A stretch of 64,000 nucleotides of DNA from the NCBI GenBank assembly GCA_030765065.1, contig CM060978.1, positions 59,982,421 through 60,046,420 of the forward strand, read 5' to 3'. Below are positions 10,886-22,352 of the stretch, one piece after another. This DNA comes from Deroplatys truncata. Taxonomy: Eukaryota > Arthropoda > Insecta > Mantodea > Mantidae. Under the pieces are notes generated by a model that worked only from the letters and a program-made list of their open reading frames with translations, ran no database searches and was not told the origin of the DNA. Every line of letters begins with the position of its first letter. Position 1 is the stretch's first letter. Both the position numbers and the translations under genes were made by a program.

Positions 10886-12264
10886 CCATATCTTTAATCA
10901 GCCAATGCTTTCTCAAGCTCATACTCATGATTATGCACACCTTCTATGATTGTATGCTCATATATACAATATATACTTATATCCACAATCATCTTGAACA
11001 CTTCAGTGCGAGTATATACTCTTGTTATCTGCACTCGTTGATCTTGTAGCTTCAGTCTTGTTGTGTTGTGCTTCTTGACTTTGACAGCCTGATATATTTG
11101 GTTATGCCCCATCCATAACCTTAGCGAAACTGCTTAGCAAATATCCTGTGTTACTTAACAAGTCCCAGCAGTATTGCAAGACAAGAAATTAAAATTTAAT
11201 TGAAGTAACATGCCGGTAAAGTTGTTGCTGATCTAGTGTGCAGGATTTTGATCCATAAATTTTTCTCTTGCTAGCCAATATAATTTGTATATCTTCCCAT
11301 CTGGTACAGCTTTCCTCAATTCTGGGCATTCTAGTAGGTGTTCAGATAAAGTTTTAAATTAAATTAGCAAACAATCAACAAATAGAATGTAATAGGCAAA
11401 AGTGTGATATAAAATTGGGCTAAATGAGAATAACATCCACGCAATGTAATGTCATAACACATAAGTGCTGTATGACTCGAATACAAATGTTTCTAGAATC
11501 CCATAATGTTTACACTACCTCTATTATGAGACAATTTTCATGTAAGTTTATAATTAACCAAGTTTGACGTTAAAATTTTACATTAATTAATAAATCTTAC
11601 TCTCAATGATAGGTTATGCTTTCGTAAAGGAATATAGGATTTTGAAAATTCTCGAATGCTCATGATAATACTTTTATATTTTTCCATGAGCACTATATTA
11701 TCTAAAAGTTGTCATTATCTTCAGATTAATTTCTTTTAGGTGAAAATAAATCAATGAGTACGCTCCAAACATACGCTGCATGAGAAGAGAATGAATTTGT
11801 AAAACCGAGTATATTATAGTAGCGCTCAAAAGAATTTTGTAGTTGAGGTTTTATGTTGTCAGTATTGTTTGCTTGCAGTCACAATAGAGCAACGTATTTA
11901 ACCATGTCACTCCATGAATAGCTTCACGTTGATGCGGTCAACATCTAGTAAACAGGAAAGTTCATGCAATAACAACATAAGTATATATTCCTTTAATTCA
12001 AAAGTATTTTGTAATGTGATTTGATGGTCATGCTGTTGGTTTTCTTTATTTATAGCCGCTTTGACTACTAGATCATATCGCGACTAATATCCATACTACA
12101 AGTACAATAATAATATATTGTATACTTTACACTGATTAAATAATACAATAATTGTAATACATTGTTTCAAACATATTCTTCATTATTAAATCTTGAACAC
12201 AGCTAGAACAGTACAACCTATTACCTATTATACATTTTTATTTGATGTGTTATATTTAACTCTT
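10886..12264. other. no gene supported
   Basis: A minus-strand 72-codon ORF (10894-11112) ends in GVHNHEYELEKAL; the HNHE motif is reminiscent of zinc-binding ends such as FLYWCH, but the preceding aromatic/cysteine residues are not visible. I regard it as unidentified. The remainder is AT-rich with no repeat partner seen. Confidence 0.35.
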
Positions 12265-13010
12265 TCAAGAAAAAATAATGTTTTTGAAATGAGTAGGGTT
12301 GTTTAAAGCCAAAAATATATCTTCAGGAATGTTATGCTTTCTTCTGCATTTAGTGACGAGGTGTTCGATGGTGATAGGGCAATTACAGGTCTCGCAGTGA
12401 GGAGCATTTTCTTTGGTGAGTAAGAAGAAATGGGTTAGGCGTGAATGGCTAATTCGTAAACGTGATATAATCAGTTGATCTTTTGTTTTTAGAGTCTGCA
12501 ATGTGCAGGGTTTTGTGGACTATGTAGAGTTTGCTTTATGTTTTAATAGCCCAGTCTTGCTTCCATTTGACAGTTGGTCTGCTAAAAATATAACTTTAAG
12601 CATCTCTGTAGGGCACTAGCAATTCTTCCACTGGAGGAAGTTGCTTTTTTGGCTTCCCTATCTGCTTCCTCATTTCCTGATATTCCACAGTGGGACGGAA
12701 TCCATAAGAATACAACTTCTTGATTATTTGTAGTAATTTGGTTGTAAAGACCAAAGACCTTGGATTAATGTTAAGTCAGCACAGCGGTCTCGGATACTCT
12801 GAAGAGCGCTTAGTGAATCAGTTAGAATTGCACTGTGTTTATCCTGTGCTGAGGTAATGTAAATCAAAGCTTGTTTGACAGCATAGAGCTCAGAGGAGAA
12901 AACAGGGAACAAGTCTGGAAGTTTGTACTTAAGTTTAGCATCCGGAGTAATTATAGCACAGCCATTACCCTGATCAAATTTGGAGCCATCTGTATATATA
13001 TATGATGGTT
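12265..13010 (-). pseudogene. 5'-truncated LINE ORF2 end: RNase H and C-terminal region
   Basis: The minus strand encodes an RNase H fold: YTDGSKFDQGNGCAI (first Asp), then FSSELYAVKQALIYI (Glu), then AILTDSLSALQSI (second Asp), then IPSHCGISGNEEADREAKK (final Asp with SHCGI.GNE.AD). A C-terminal segment follows with CETCNCPITIEHLVTKCR, the Cys/His pattern common after RNase H in I/Jockey-group non-LTR retrotransposons. Stops and a frameshift lie between ~12,500 and 12,640, and the final frame ends at 12265. Sequence upstream of 13,010 lacks reverse transcriptase, as in a 5'-truncated reverse-transcribed copy. RNase H would degrade RNA in the element's RNA/DNA hybrid. The group is inferred from the layout; the exact clade is not assigned. 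Confidence 0.88.
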
Positions 13011-13077
13011 ATGGTATTCATTAAATACTGTTACTTAGGCATTCAAACGTGTTCTTTATTTGTAGAGACAACTAGAG

Positions 13078-14050
13078 GCATGCTAAAACAAAAAGAATAC
13101 TCAGTTGATGTGAGACAAGCTGTTTTAAAGGCTTTCTAGGAGATAAAATCACGTCTAGAGTTGCTAGAGACTTTGGCAAATTACAACTATATAATAAGTG
13201 TGTGAAGTTGAAGACAAAAAAGGAAGTAGCCAATAAGCCAAGATCTGGTCATCCTCGTAAGATAACAATGAGGATAGACAGAATGATTTGTAAGCAGTCG
13301 GTTGTTGATCCAAGAAAATCGGCTCGACATATTAGGGCTGATCTGGAGCAGCATCTGGTCTGAACCTACATGTCTCAACTGTAAAACGTCGCCTAGTAGC
13401 AGGTGATTTAAATGGTAGACGGCATCACGTAAACCACTCAAATTCAAAAAATAGGAAGGCAAGGTTAGAGTTTCCAAAGAAACTTCAAACTTGCCATTCT
13501 ACAGATTGATCTAAAGTTTTACGGAGTAATGGGAGTAAATTTAATTTACTTTTTTGTGATGGTGGTAATATTTACGTCGACAAATGAACCAAAGGGACAA
13601 ACAAAAAGCACCAGGTACCGACCATTAAGTACGGTGGTGGCAGTCATGGTGTAGGGATGTTTGTCTAGAAGTGGGATTGGTTCTCTAGTCCAAATAGAAG
13701 GCAATATGGATCGTTTCCTGTACAGTGACATTTTAGAAAAGAATGTGGCTCTACATGAGAGAAAGAATATGCCACATAATTGGTGATTTCAGCAGGAAAA
13801 TGATCCAAAACACAACTTCGGCCATTAAAAAAATTATTTTCAGATAAAAAAGATCAAACTTTTGGAGTGGCCAAACCAGAGACGGGTCTAAATCCAGTAG
13901 AATACCTCTGGGATGAATTGGATCGACTTGTTTGTTGTAGAAGCTACTCAAACAAGGATCAATTTTCTGCCTTATTGGACAAATGGTCAAAACTCCCACT
14001 CGACCAGTGTATTCAATGCCAAATAGATATGCAGTTGTGATCAAAGCTCG
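13078..14050 (+). pseudogene. Tc1-like transposase pseudogene
   Basis: Read in shifting frames, the plus strand gives a Tc1-family transposase: KQKEYSVDVRQAVLKAF at the start, KKEVANKPRSGHPRKIT (the GRPRK-type hinge between the two helix-turn-helix halves), RKSARHIRADLE, STVKRRLVAGDLNGRR, then a catalytic part with SKVLRSN..FCDGGN, KYGGGSHGVGMF, and LNPVEYLWDELDR carrying the catalytic Glu of a DD34E enzyme. At least six stops or frameshifts separate these blocks. No terminal inverted repeats or TA flanks could be paired, so the ends are approximate. It differs clearly from the Tc1 copy at 15.85 kb, so two Tc1 lineages have visited this locus. Confidence 0.85.
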
Positions 14051-14500
14051 TGGGTATGCAACAAAATACTGATTTTGTTTTTGTTTTCTTTTGTTTTCAG
14101 ATTCCGAAGTATATTTCTTACATACTTAGAACTAAAAATTACTTCCGAGGCAGAATAATGTTTATTTATTTTTATGTAAGTTATTTTGTTTAAACTAAAT
14201 GCATTTTTGTGCTAAATTAATTATAATTACATACTTTTCAATTATTCATTGGCATTTTTTCTCTAAAAACCTATATTTATGTGATTGTAACTAATGATTT
14301 CGACAAAACACTTTTCAACGCTACTGTACTTATACCAAATGTTAGTGTATACTGTTTATAAAATGTTTGATTAAGTAACTTCTACTATATTTAAATTACT
14401 GGAGTATATACTCAAAATGGTTACTCGAAAGGTTTTAATTCGTATCAAACCGTATTTATTTGAAAAAGTGAAGTGCAAACTACATACTTATTTTTATTTA
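14051..14500. other. no feature recognised
   Basis: AT-rich spacer between the Tc1-like pseudogene and the second minisatellite array; no ORF or repeat partner. Confidence 0.4.
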
Positions 14501-14889
14501 CTGAACCAATGTCCCTTTGTAAACAATACTGCGCCTAAAATCAAATTACTTCTGATAAAATAGTGCCTCTAGCAAACTTCCTTTACAGGGAAATCCATGG
14601 TTAATTGACATTCTAATATGAGAAAGTTTTCGTTAATTTACAGTACTTTCTGAAGAAAATTATGCGCTTCCCAAATGAAAACAGTTGTATATCTAATTCC
14701 CTCCTAGAAAAACTATCGCTCAACTGGATTTCTTTATAAAAAAAACAGTGTTTCAGCTAACAGTCGTTCCTCAAAGGAGCTAATTATGCTTCCTTCTGAC
14801 AAAAACATGCCTCAACTAACATTATTCCTGAGAAAAGTTACCTCACAACTGATTTTGTTTCTGACTAAAATAGTGTCTCAGCTGAGATT

Positions 14890-15738
14890 TTGACGTGATA
14901 CATTTACATGACTTTCTGTATTCTATCTTTATTATTGTGTGTACAAACTGTTCTTACAAAAGCGTGTTTTACTATCTACTACATTTAGCACAAATAAACC
15001 ATTGCACAGTCAACTACATTACACATTTCGTTATAAATACAAAGAGAACAGCGATAATCAAATGTTTAAGAACTGCACGCTATATACTGGTCTTAAAATT
15101 CCATAGTATTTCCATGCAATCGTGTGAAACAACTGGAAATTGATGAAACTTGTATTGAGCAATTCGAGTGTTTAATAACGAATATCTCAGAAACGGTTTA
15201 TGCCACGAAAATACTTATTTTAAATGAACTGTATGTTTTAAAGATATCTACATTTATTGTGCGGTACGTTTTCGTCTGTCGCTTAACGTTTACAAGTTAT
15301 ACAAGTCCGAATGAAGAGGATTTCCTAGGCTATTCCCATAAAATTCAAGTTATGCACTTAATTTATCATTTAAATATCTTTCATATACGGAATTTTAATC
15401 GAAATCGTGACACCTATTTTTAAAAAGTAAAAAAAAATTGAATTATGTTCCATGTAAAGGGTAGTTGGAGGTGGGAGTATTTTCTTGAAAGTCTTGCGTC
15501 GCATCCTTGAAAGATACTGAACTCAAATACCAAGTTTGGTATTTATTCAACGTTTCATTTTTGATTTATGCTGTTCAGACAGACGTAAAAACACACACGC
15601 GGACATGTTTTCAAAAATAGTTTATTTGGATTCAGAGCGTCTCAAAACATGCATTTTCCGGTGAAATCTCGGTATCGAATTTTTGGGTGGAATGCAATAC
15701 TGCCCCTACTTACTACACGTAGAAGAAAGAGTAAAAAG
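14890..15738 (+). repeat. Hx copy in minisatellite array 2
   Basis: Starts near GATACATTTACATGACTTTC and ends ACGTAGAAGAAAGAGTAAAAA. It has TTTCGTTATAAATACAAAGA, TTTACAAGTTATACAAG, CACACACGCGGACATG and ATTTTTGGGTGGAATGC. The ORFs at 14895-15143 and 15124-15423 are repeat sequence rather than genes. Confidence 0.85.
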
Positions 15739-15845
15739 CTACGTATTCCCCACATGAGATTGTTTTTTATGAAAACATGCCTCAACTAACATTCCCTACT
15801 GAGAAATCCTATACTTCAACCAACTTCCTTTCTAATGAAAACATA

Positions 15846-17075
15846 CACTACGTGATCAAAAGTATCCGGACACCTGGCTGAAGATGACGTACAAGTTCGT
15901 GGCGCCCTCCATCGGTAATGCTGGAAGTCAATATGGTGTTGGCCCATGCTTAGCCTTGATGACAACGATCACTCTCGCAGGCATACTTTCAATCAGCTGC
16001 TGGAAAGTTTCTTAGGGAATGGTAGCCCATTCTTCACGCAGTGCAGAACTGAGGAGAGGTATCGATGTAGGTCGGTGAGGCCTGGCACGAAGTCGGCGTT
16101 CCAAAACATCCCAAAGGTGTTCTATAGAATTCAAGTCAAGGCTTTCTACAGACCAGTCCATTACAGGGATGTTATTATCGTGTAACCACTCCGCCACAGC
16201 CCGTGCAGTATGAACAGGTGCTCGATCGTGTTGAAAGATGCAATTGCCATCCCCGAATTGCTCTTCAACAGTGGAAAGCAAGGTGCTTAAAATATCAATG
16301 TAGATCTTCGCTGTGATCGTGCCACGCGAAACAACAAGCGGTGCAAGCTCCCTCCAGGAAAAACACGACCACACCATAACACCACCACCTCCGAATTTCA
16401 CTGTTGGCACTACACACGCGGACAGATGACGTTCACCGGGCATTCGCCATACCCACACGCTGCTACATTATGTACCGTGATTCGTCACTCCACACAACGT
16501 TTTACACTGTTCAATCGTGTAATGTTGACGCTCCTTACACCAAGCGAGGCGTCGTTTGGCATTTTCCTGCGTGATGTGTGTCTTATGAGCAGTCGCTTGA
16601 CCATGGAATCCAAGGTTTCTCACCTTACCCTAACTGTCATAGTACTTGGAGTGATCCTGAAGCAGTTTGGAATTCCTGTGTAGTAGTATGGATAGATGTG
16701 TGCCTATTACTCTTTACGACCCTGTTCAAATGTCGGCGGTTTCTGTCAGTCAACAGACAAGGTCGGCCTTTACGCTTTAGTGCTGTACATATCCCTTCAC
16801 GTTTCCACTTCACTATCACATCAGAAACAGTGGACCTAGGAATGTTTAGGAGTGTGGAAATCTCGCGTACAGACATCTGACTCAAGTGACACGCAATCAC
16901 CTGACACGTTCGAAGTCCGTGAGTTCCACGGAGCGTCCCATTCTGCTATTTCACGATGTCTAATGACTACTGAGGTCGCGGATAATGAGTACCAGGCAGT
17001 AGGCGGCAGCACAATGCACCTAAGTTGAAAAACATATGTTTGTGGGGGTGTCCGGATACTTCTGATCACATAGTG
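15846..17075 (-). mobile_element. Tc1-like element, complete ends
   Basis: Terminal inverted repeats CACTACGTGATCAAAAGTAT (left) and its counterpart at the right end (reverse complement CACTATGTGATCAGAAGTAT), both continuing CCGGACACC. TA lies at 15844-15845 and 17076-17077. The 1,230-bp length is normal for a Tc1 element. It is inserted in minisatellite array 2. Confidence 0.95.
16012..16900 (-). pseudogene. Tc1-like transposase, broken
   Basis: Two open segments on the minus strand cover most of a DD34E transposase. The N-terminal one (16637-16900) has MSVREISTLLNIPRSTVSDV, a paired-like helix-turn-helix, followed by ALKRKGRPCLLTDRNRRHL, the GRPR-type hinge. The C-terminal one (16012-16458) has [14 protein letters not shown], the second Asp in [18 protein letters not shown], and the Glu in [17 protein letters not shown]. 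The first Asp is in WSDESRY, within the interval 16459-16636, which carries stops and at least one frameshift. All three catalytic acids are therefore visible but not in one frame. The usual PAQSPDLNPIEH has degenerated to [11 protein letters not shown]. Confidence 0.92.
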
Positions 17076-17581
17076 TACCTCTAATATTCCTTTCTGAGAA
17101 AAGCTATCCCAAATTATTTTGTTTCTGATGTAAACATGCCTCAAATAACATTTCTTGCTGAGAAAATTTCCTCCTGAGAAAACAATTCGCCAAATAAGTG
17201 TTTCTGAAAGCATGCCTCAACAACATACCTTCCTTCCTTAAGTATCCCTTAATTTAGTTTCCTACTAGCGGAAGCAGTGCCTCATCTAACATTCCCACCT
17301 GAGGAAATCATTATGATGAAAGTTATATACCGACTAGATTTATTTTCTGAATAAACATTTGCCTTAAGTAGCATTATTTTTTTTAGGATAACTGTTTAAC
17401 TAACATTTATTTCTAAAAATTTTTTCCAGATTGATTGTCAGATAAGGATAAATATTTGACGTTCTTTCCATCAACTGTCATTTTTTATAGAATAGCTGTG
17501 CTTCAAACGAAGTTCCTTTCTGAGAATTTGTGCTTCAACTCTCACTCCTTTATGAGGAAAATCACAGTGTAACAGTTCATT

Positions 17582-17885
17582 CATTCAGACGGGGTCAGAG
17601 GCCCGTCGAGGAGCAGACACTCATGTATCAGACAGAGCATCCAGGATAGGTGATCAGCCCGAAGCCTGGTATGGGATGAAGGAAGTAGATGAAACGAAAT
17701 GAAACGTAGATGAAAGGAAAGGTGATGTTGGAGCAGTTGGTGGAATGAATGGCGGGGGAGAACCCGGAGAAAACCCGCCCAGACGCCGCTTCGTCCACCA
17801 CAAATCCCACATGCAGGTCCTTGGGATTGAACCCGGACCGCCTCGGTGGGAGGCGAGCGGTCTAACCACTCGGCCACGGCGCCGC
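17582..17885 (-). mobile_element. SINE-2, full-length, class II tRNA-like head
   Basis: On the minus strand the head has GTGGCCGAGTGGTTAGACCG (A box), a long variable-arm-like region and CCGGGTTCAATCCCAAGG (B box), a Leu/Ser-type layout. The body contains CAAATCCCACATGC in reverse, CGGGTTTTCTCCGGGTTCTC, and a pyrimidine-rich tail CATTTCGTTTCATCTACTTC. A 17-bp direct repeat CAGTGTAACAGTTCATT flanks it (17565-17581 and 17886-17902). The three overlapping ORFs on the minus strand simply read through the SINE. Confidence 0.93.
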
Positions 17886-18059
17886 CAGTGTAACAGTTCA
17901 TTTGCGGAAAATATTCCTCAGCTATAGACAATTTTGTGGTCAATGACGGACTCTCCCTTGCGCCGATTTCTCCGTCTCTATGTATAAAATGAAAAAGAGG
18001 GGGAAAGTAATGTTTCTCTAAATAAACCTCGAGCACTTGTATCAGATACTGAAAGGATA

Positions 18060-19028
18060 AAATTTACTTAATTACTGTTATCATTATCGTCGTCATCGCC
18101 GCCGCCGTTATAATGCTTGGAAAAATGTTTACAAGACCAAAAACGGGTGGAAAAAAAACTATCGCTTTTATACCAATCCATTACCTAAGTACTTGCTCTC
18201 ATTTCCAGATTTCCAGCTTGTACGTTAAGGTAGAATGTATAACGCTTTCCTTTTCTTGCGGCTTGTGACGTCACATTCCGTGCGACGCCAGACATGGAAA
18301 AGTGCCGTCGACAGAATTTCCTGTTCCGGTCTGTCGGTCGGTTGGCTTGCGTGTGTCTAGGAATTGCCCTGAGCGCTTTCTGATAACATGTTCATCCCCA
18401 CCCTTGGCGCAGGAAATGTTGCCAAAGACGGATTTCTAAAATCGATGTTGGCGCGCTTATGGAAATATATATTATATATATGTAACCTTTACCTGACTAA
18501 ACTGGCCTGTTTATGCTTCGTAAAATCACTCGCTGCTCTTTCCTTGATCTCAAAGCATTGAAGTAAAATGTAGTTAGTAATTATTACTTCCTTAAGTAAT
18601 GTATATGTGAAATTTCACTCAAAATAGTGAGAAAAAAAATCTTAATAAAATAATATGAACTCCAAACCACCCCCCCCCAAAAATCAATCTTTTTCCCAAT
18701 TGACACATTTAAACTACCAAATAAACGGGGCTATAAAGCCCAAATTTAAACCTTGTTTTCTTGCCAACATTTTCTTAGCAGTTTACTATACTAAAAATAC
18801 TCGTCAGGTCGAAAGCTTTTTACTGTCTCTCAAAAGGACATTAAAGAAAAGGATCATTTACATTATAAAATAATGCTCCAATTTTCAAAAGCATTTTTCA
18901 CCTTTGAAAAAAATCAATAATTTTGAAAAGTAGAAAAAGTAGAGTTATTTTAAGTATTAGGGATTAATATAAAAATCTGATACGACAGATTATTTAGTAA
19001 ATTCACTCACTGTAAAATCTGCATTTTT
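18060..19028. other. no gene supported; CRE-like palindrome
   Basis: Contains a short imperfect triplet run (GCCGCCGCC, 18096-18110), a palindromic TGACGTCA at 18266-18273 in locally GC-richer sequence (18,230-18,440), and AT-rich sequence beyond. The 72-codon ORF at 18655-18873 has no domain and begins with a C-run. Confidence 0.35.
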
Positions 19029-19170
19029 ATGTGAATTTTACTTTCTCCACTATATATGGTAAGTAGGGGAATTATTGCTTTCTATCCAAAAATTCGATAC
19101 CGAGATTTCACCGGAAATACATGCTTTGAGATCCCCCAATTCCAAAGAAAAATATTTTTAGAAAAAGGTT

Positions 19171-19209
<39 letters not shown>

Positions 19210-19470
19210 CAGTATAACTCAAAAACGAAAAGTCGGATAAATACTAACTTGGTATTTAAGTTCAGTATCTTTCAAAGATGAAGCACGAACATTTTCAAGA
19301 AAATCCTCCCAGTTCAGACTAACCTTTATACGGAAAATGTTTCGGAAATTTTGATTTTCTCATAAATGGCTAACGATTTTGATTAACATATCATACGTAT
19401 AAGATATTTTCATGGCAAACGAAATATGATCAAGAATTTTCTGGGAATGTCTCCACAAGTCCTGTTAATG
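19029..19470 (-). repeat. Hx fragment with (GT)n
   Basis: Starts ACTTTCTCCACTATATATGG, then CCAAAAATTCGATACCGAG, a (GT)16 tract (19174-19206), GTATAACTCAAAAACG, and stops similarity at the TTTTCTGGGAATGTCTCC landmark. Confidence 0.8.
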
Positions 19471-19620
19471 TCAGTCATTTTTAATTTTTAATTATCGTCA
19501 GAACTATGCTACAGTCAGGACTCCACTGCATGTACACCTCTTTCTTGCTATACACACTCCACCAGTGAAGGGCAGTGAAATGCCGCCTGAAGCTGCGGTA
19601 ACAGCATAAATGGAAACCAG
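19471..19620. other. unique spacer between opposed Hx fragments
   Basis: About 150 bp without similarity elsewhere in the window; perhaps the remnant of another insertion. Confidence 0.35.
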
Positions 19621-20315
19621 TGTATAAGGGGAATACGGCAGGCTTAAACGATAGTCAAAACTTTTAACAATGGGTGGCTGTGGGATGACTTTGAGATTCT
19701 GTTCTCTTCCTATGACTATGCGAAGAAAGTGAATAGCAATTTAGCAGCCGAAAAAAGTATAAAGCACAGAGTTCAAACCAATAAAGAGTATCTCAGAAAT
19801 GATTAATGCTACAAAAGTTTGTTTCACATACATTGTGCGCTTAAACGATATCTACATTTTTGTACCTAAGCTTTTTTCAGTCTACAAGTTTATAAAATGA
19901 ATTCAGGTTGAAGAGGACTTGAGAGGCTATTCCCAGAAAAATTAGGAACACTTTTTGTTTGTCAAGCAAATATCTTAAACAGACGGTATTTGAATCACAT
20001 TCATTGGAGGTATTTTTAGAAAAAACAAAAAATAACAAAATATTTTGCATGTAAAGTAGTTTTAGGTGGGGAAATTACTTTAAAATAATCTTATCACATC
20101 TCTGGAAGTTGCTGAACTTATAATATCAACTTTAACCAATATTTTATTTCTGAATTATGCTATTCGCAGACAGAGAATATCACATACACACAGAACGTAT
20201 TCTAAAATGCTCTTGTTTCTAATCAGGGCACTTTAAATCACGAAATTCAAGTGAAATCTCGGTATTAAGCATCTACTTTCTGTGCTCACTAAAGGTGGTA
20301 GAGAAAGTAAAAATG
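19621..20315 (+). repeat. Hx fragment, opposite orientation
   Basis: Runs from GGGGAATACGGCAGGCTTAA to the Hx end GGTGGTAGAGAAAGTAAAAA, with ACATTTTTGTACC, GGGAAATTACTT and CGGTATTAAG landmarks. Confidence 0.75.
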
Positions 20316-20680
20316 GGTGATGAAGTCATTCCTGTTCTCCGTCTATCTCGTTCTTTAAATCAATCTAGTAAACCATCTCTCTTCTCGGATTCATACCTTG
20401 TTTTGTTGTGATATTCCGGTGTATTACCTTTAACCGCTGTAGCAATTTTCGCAAAACAAAAGCTTGCCATACATTACATAAAACTGGTTTAATTATAACG
20501 TGCAAACGTGAACAAAACACGGTTTAAACGCTACAATGATATATCTATTTAAATAGAGGCGACTGTTCCATTGTCATGTATTGTATTTCTACAACCAGCT
20601 TATGTAAAATATATGCTAGTAATATTGAATAAAATATTTTTTAAAAAGTATCACAGCTGTATAACATTTCATAATTCCAT
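20316..20680. other. no feature recognised
   Basis: AT-rich sequence with no partner found. Confidence 0.4.
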
Positions 20681-20721
20681 GTACACTGTTGTGCATAAAA
20701 AGTAGCCCATTCCCCTAGATC

Positions 20722-20877
20722 AAGGGTGGCGAAAACGACTTCCTTCCGCGAGTCACCAAATATGCAACACGCACTGCATCACTGATGAGCATGTGAAAAT
20801 CAAACGGACTGTTGCAGAGAGGGAACGTGCGCCTGCGAGTCAAAATGACTCGCGAGTCACGTTTTCGTCACCTCTGT
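20722..20877. mobile_element. hAT-like MITE, 156 bp
   Basis: An 8-bp direct repeat CCTAGATC (20714-20721 and 20878-20885) flanks terminal inverted repeats: AAGGGTGGCGAAAACG at the left and, reading inward from the right, ACAGAGGTGACGAAAACG. The GCGAGTCA / TGACTCGCGAGTCAC motifs extend the inverted symmetry. An 8-bp duplication with CA.RGGTG-type ends is the hAT signature. Confidence 0.88.
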
Positions 20878-21195
20878 CCTAGATCACTAGAGTGTTTTTA
20901 TCTCCGTTAGGTTTTCATTTTAGGTAACCAACTTTTGACTCTATCCCGCCGGTATGAGTTCTCTATGTAACTGGTCTGAAAAACAATTCAGGGACTTAAA
21001 AACTAACCAATGAATGACGTTTATAATCTGTGTGAAATACAAGGGTGATTCGGATACCACCTATATGGAAGAGTTTCGCTACGGTTAGTACACAAGAAAA
21101 GGCTAAACCAATTATAAATAATTTGACGTTCTCTAGGGGTGAAGAATTATTTGCATGTGTGCTTAAACTGAACGACAGCTACGAAAATTACATAT

Positions 21196-22285
21196 TATGG
21201 CTGTATTTGTAATACCTGAATAATTTCAATTGTATTATATAATAAGTAAATTCAATAACAGCCCGCCTTGAAACAATATGTTTGTAATAATTATTTAAAG
21301 TTTATGTAACAGTCATTACATATGCATATTTTTATTATAAACATGTTTAATAATGTTATGTGAATACATGATATACTTTAATAACGCAAGAACTGTGAGA
21401 ATAATAAGTTTTAAGTCGCTAACAATGAGGTAATAATGAGGTAACCTTGTAACAATAATGAGTTTGAGAATTTGAATTTTACTAGTCATGATTAGAGCAA
21501 CGATAATGTAAATTCTGTAACAGTTTAAAATTATCCAATCAACAGCAAAGAAAAAGCTTTAAATTAAATGCAGATATTCCATTGGACTAGAGTTGGCCGA
21601 TCAGAGACCTGAAACGCAGAAGCTTACGGGGTTTAACGGTTGAAATAATGTTCAGTTGCTGCCAAACCTTGATAGTGAACAGATGCAGGATGCGTTCTCT
21701 ACAGAAGTATTACGAATTCGTGTGAATAGTAAAATATGTCTACGCGTTAACTAAGTGAAAGTATAAAAAAGTCTCACAGCTCTTAATATCCGTGTAGTGA
21801 TATTTAATTTGTGCAAAGATTAATAAAAGAAGTGAATTTAAAAACTTAACATTTGTGTATGTCTACAATTATTATCGTACCGCTTGCCTAAGAGAAACGT
21901 GACTCTACAAACATTACTGAAGCAGCCGAGCCAAATTCAAACATAAATAATATATATATATAGCAGTTCTTAATAAGAAAGTTAAATATTATAGTGTAAA
22001 ACTTGGAGTGTAACAATAAAAATATACCTTTAAAACAGCTTCTCATACATAGCAGCACATTGCGTAACAACAGTAACTATTACGTATTCAACATCTTCAA
22101 ACCGACGCCCAAAGCGTGTTGCAAACTTCTTAAACAAAGTAAACTCCAAGAAGAATACTTCAAGTTAGCTTACCAAGCGAGAAGTTAAATAATTTAAGTA
22201 AACATATTACGTAACAAAACCCCTACTTCAAGTTGGCTACCATACGTGGGGCAGTTAAAATAAAGTAAACAAAACACTTACTTCA
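21196..22285 (+). repeat. LTR-A copy 3, complete (diverged)
   Basis: Begins TATGGCTGTATTTGTAATAC, aligned to TGAGGCAGTATTTTTAACAC, and ends ACACTTACTTCA. ATAT is on both sides (21192-21195, 22286-22289). The uninterrupted partner at 49.2-49.3 kb shows the pre-insertion context. The tail holds at least three PBS-like modules (CCGACGCCCAAAGCGTGTTG; GTTGGCTACCATACGTGGGG). Confidence 0.88.
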
Positions 22286-22352
22286 ATATATGAGAGCTTT
22301 CATTAGCGACATGGAGACGAAGGTTAAGTTATTTGCTGCTACTAAATGGCAA

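Larger units (their letters stand above)
14500..17935. repeat. minisatellite array 2, split by three insertions
   Basis: The same degenerate unit as array 1 (ATGCCTCAACTAACATT, CTGAGAAAA) appears at 14,500-14,885, 15,745-15,845, 17,078-17,565 and 17,903-17,935. The gaps are an Hx copy, a Tc1 element and a SINE-2 copy, each with its own boundaries. The repeat units resume on the far side, showing a single older array. Confidence 0.85.
20680..22352 (+). repeat. duplicated segment, copy a (interrupted twice)
   Basis: The pieces 20680-20721, 20886-21195 and 22286-22352 match, in order, the minus strand of 49192-49600: CCCATTCCCCTAGA, GGTAACCAACTTTT, CTGAAAAACAATTCA, GAGTTTCGCTACG, GAAGAATTATTTGCATGTGT and GCGACATGGAGACGAAGGTT. 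The interruptions are a hAT-like MITE and an LTR-A copy. I cannot classify the segment itself; it could be an old transposon or a non-TE duplication. Confidence 0.8.

Noticed and set aside
10894..11112. FLYWCH or transposase zinc-finger gene suggested by HNHE
   Set aside because: Only a four-residue match; the required aromatic and cysteine residues upstream are missing.
17581..18036. 151-codon minus-strand ORF at 17.6-18.0 kb as a gene
   Set aside because: It is a read-through of SINE-2, including its tRNA-like head; three overlapping frames are open there.
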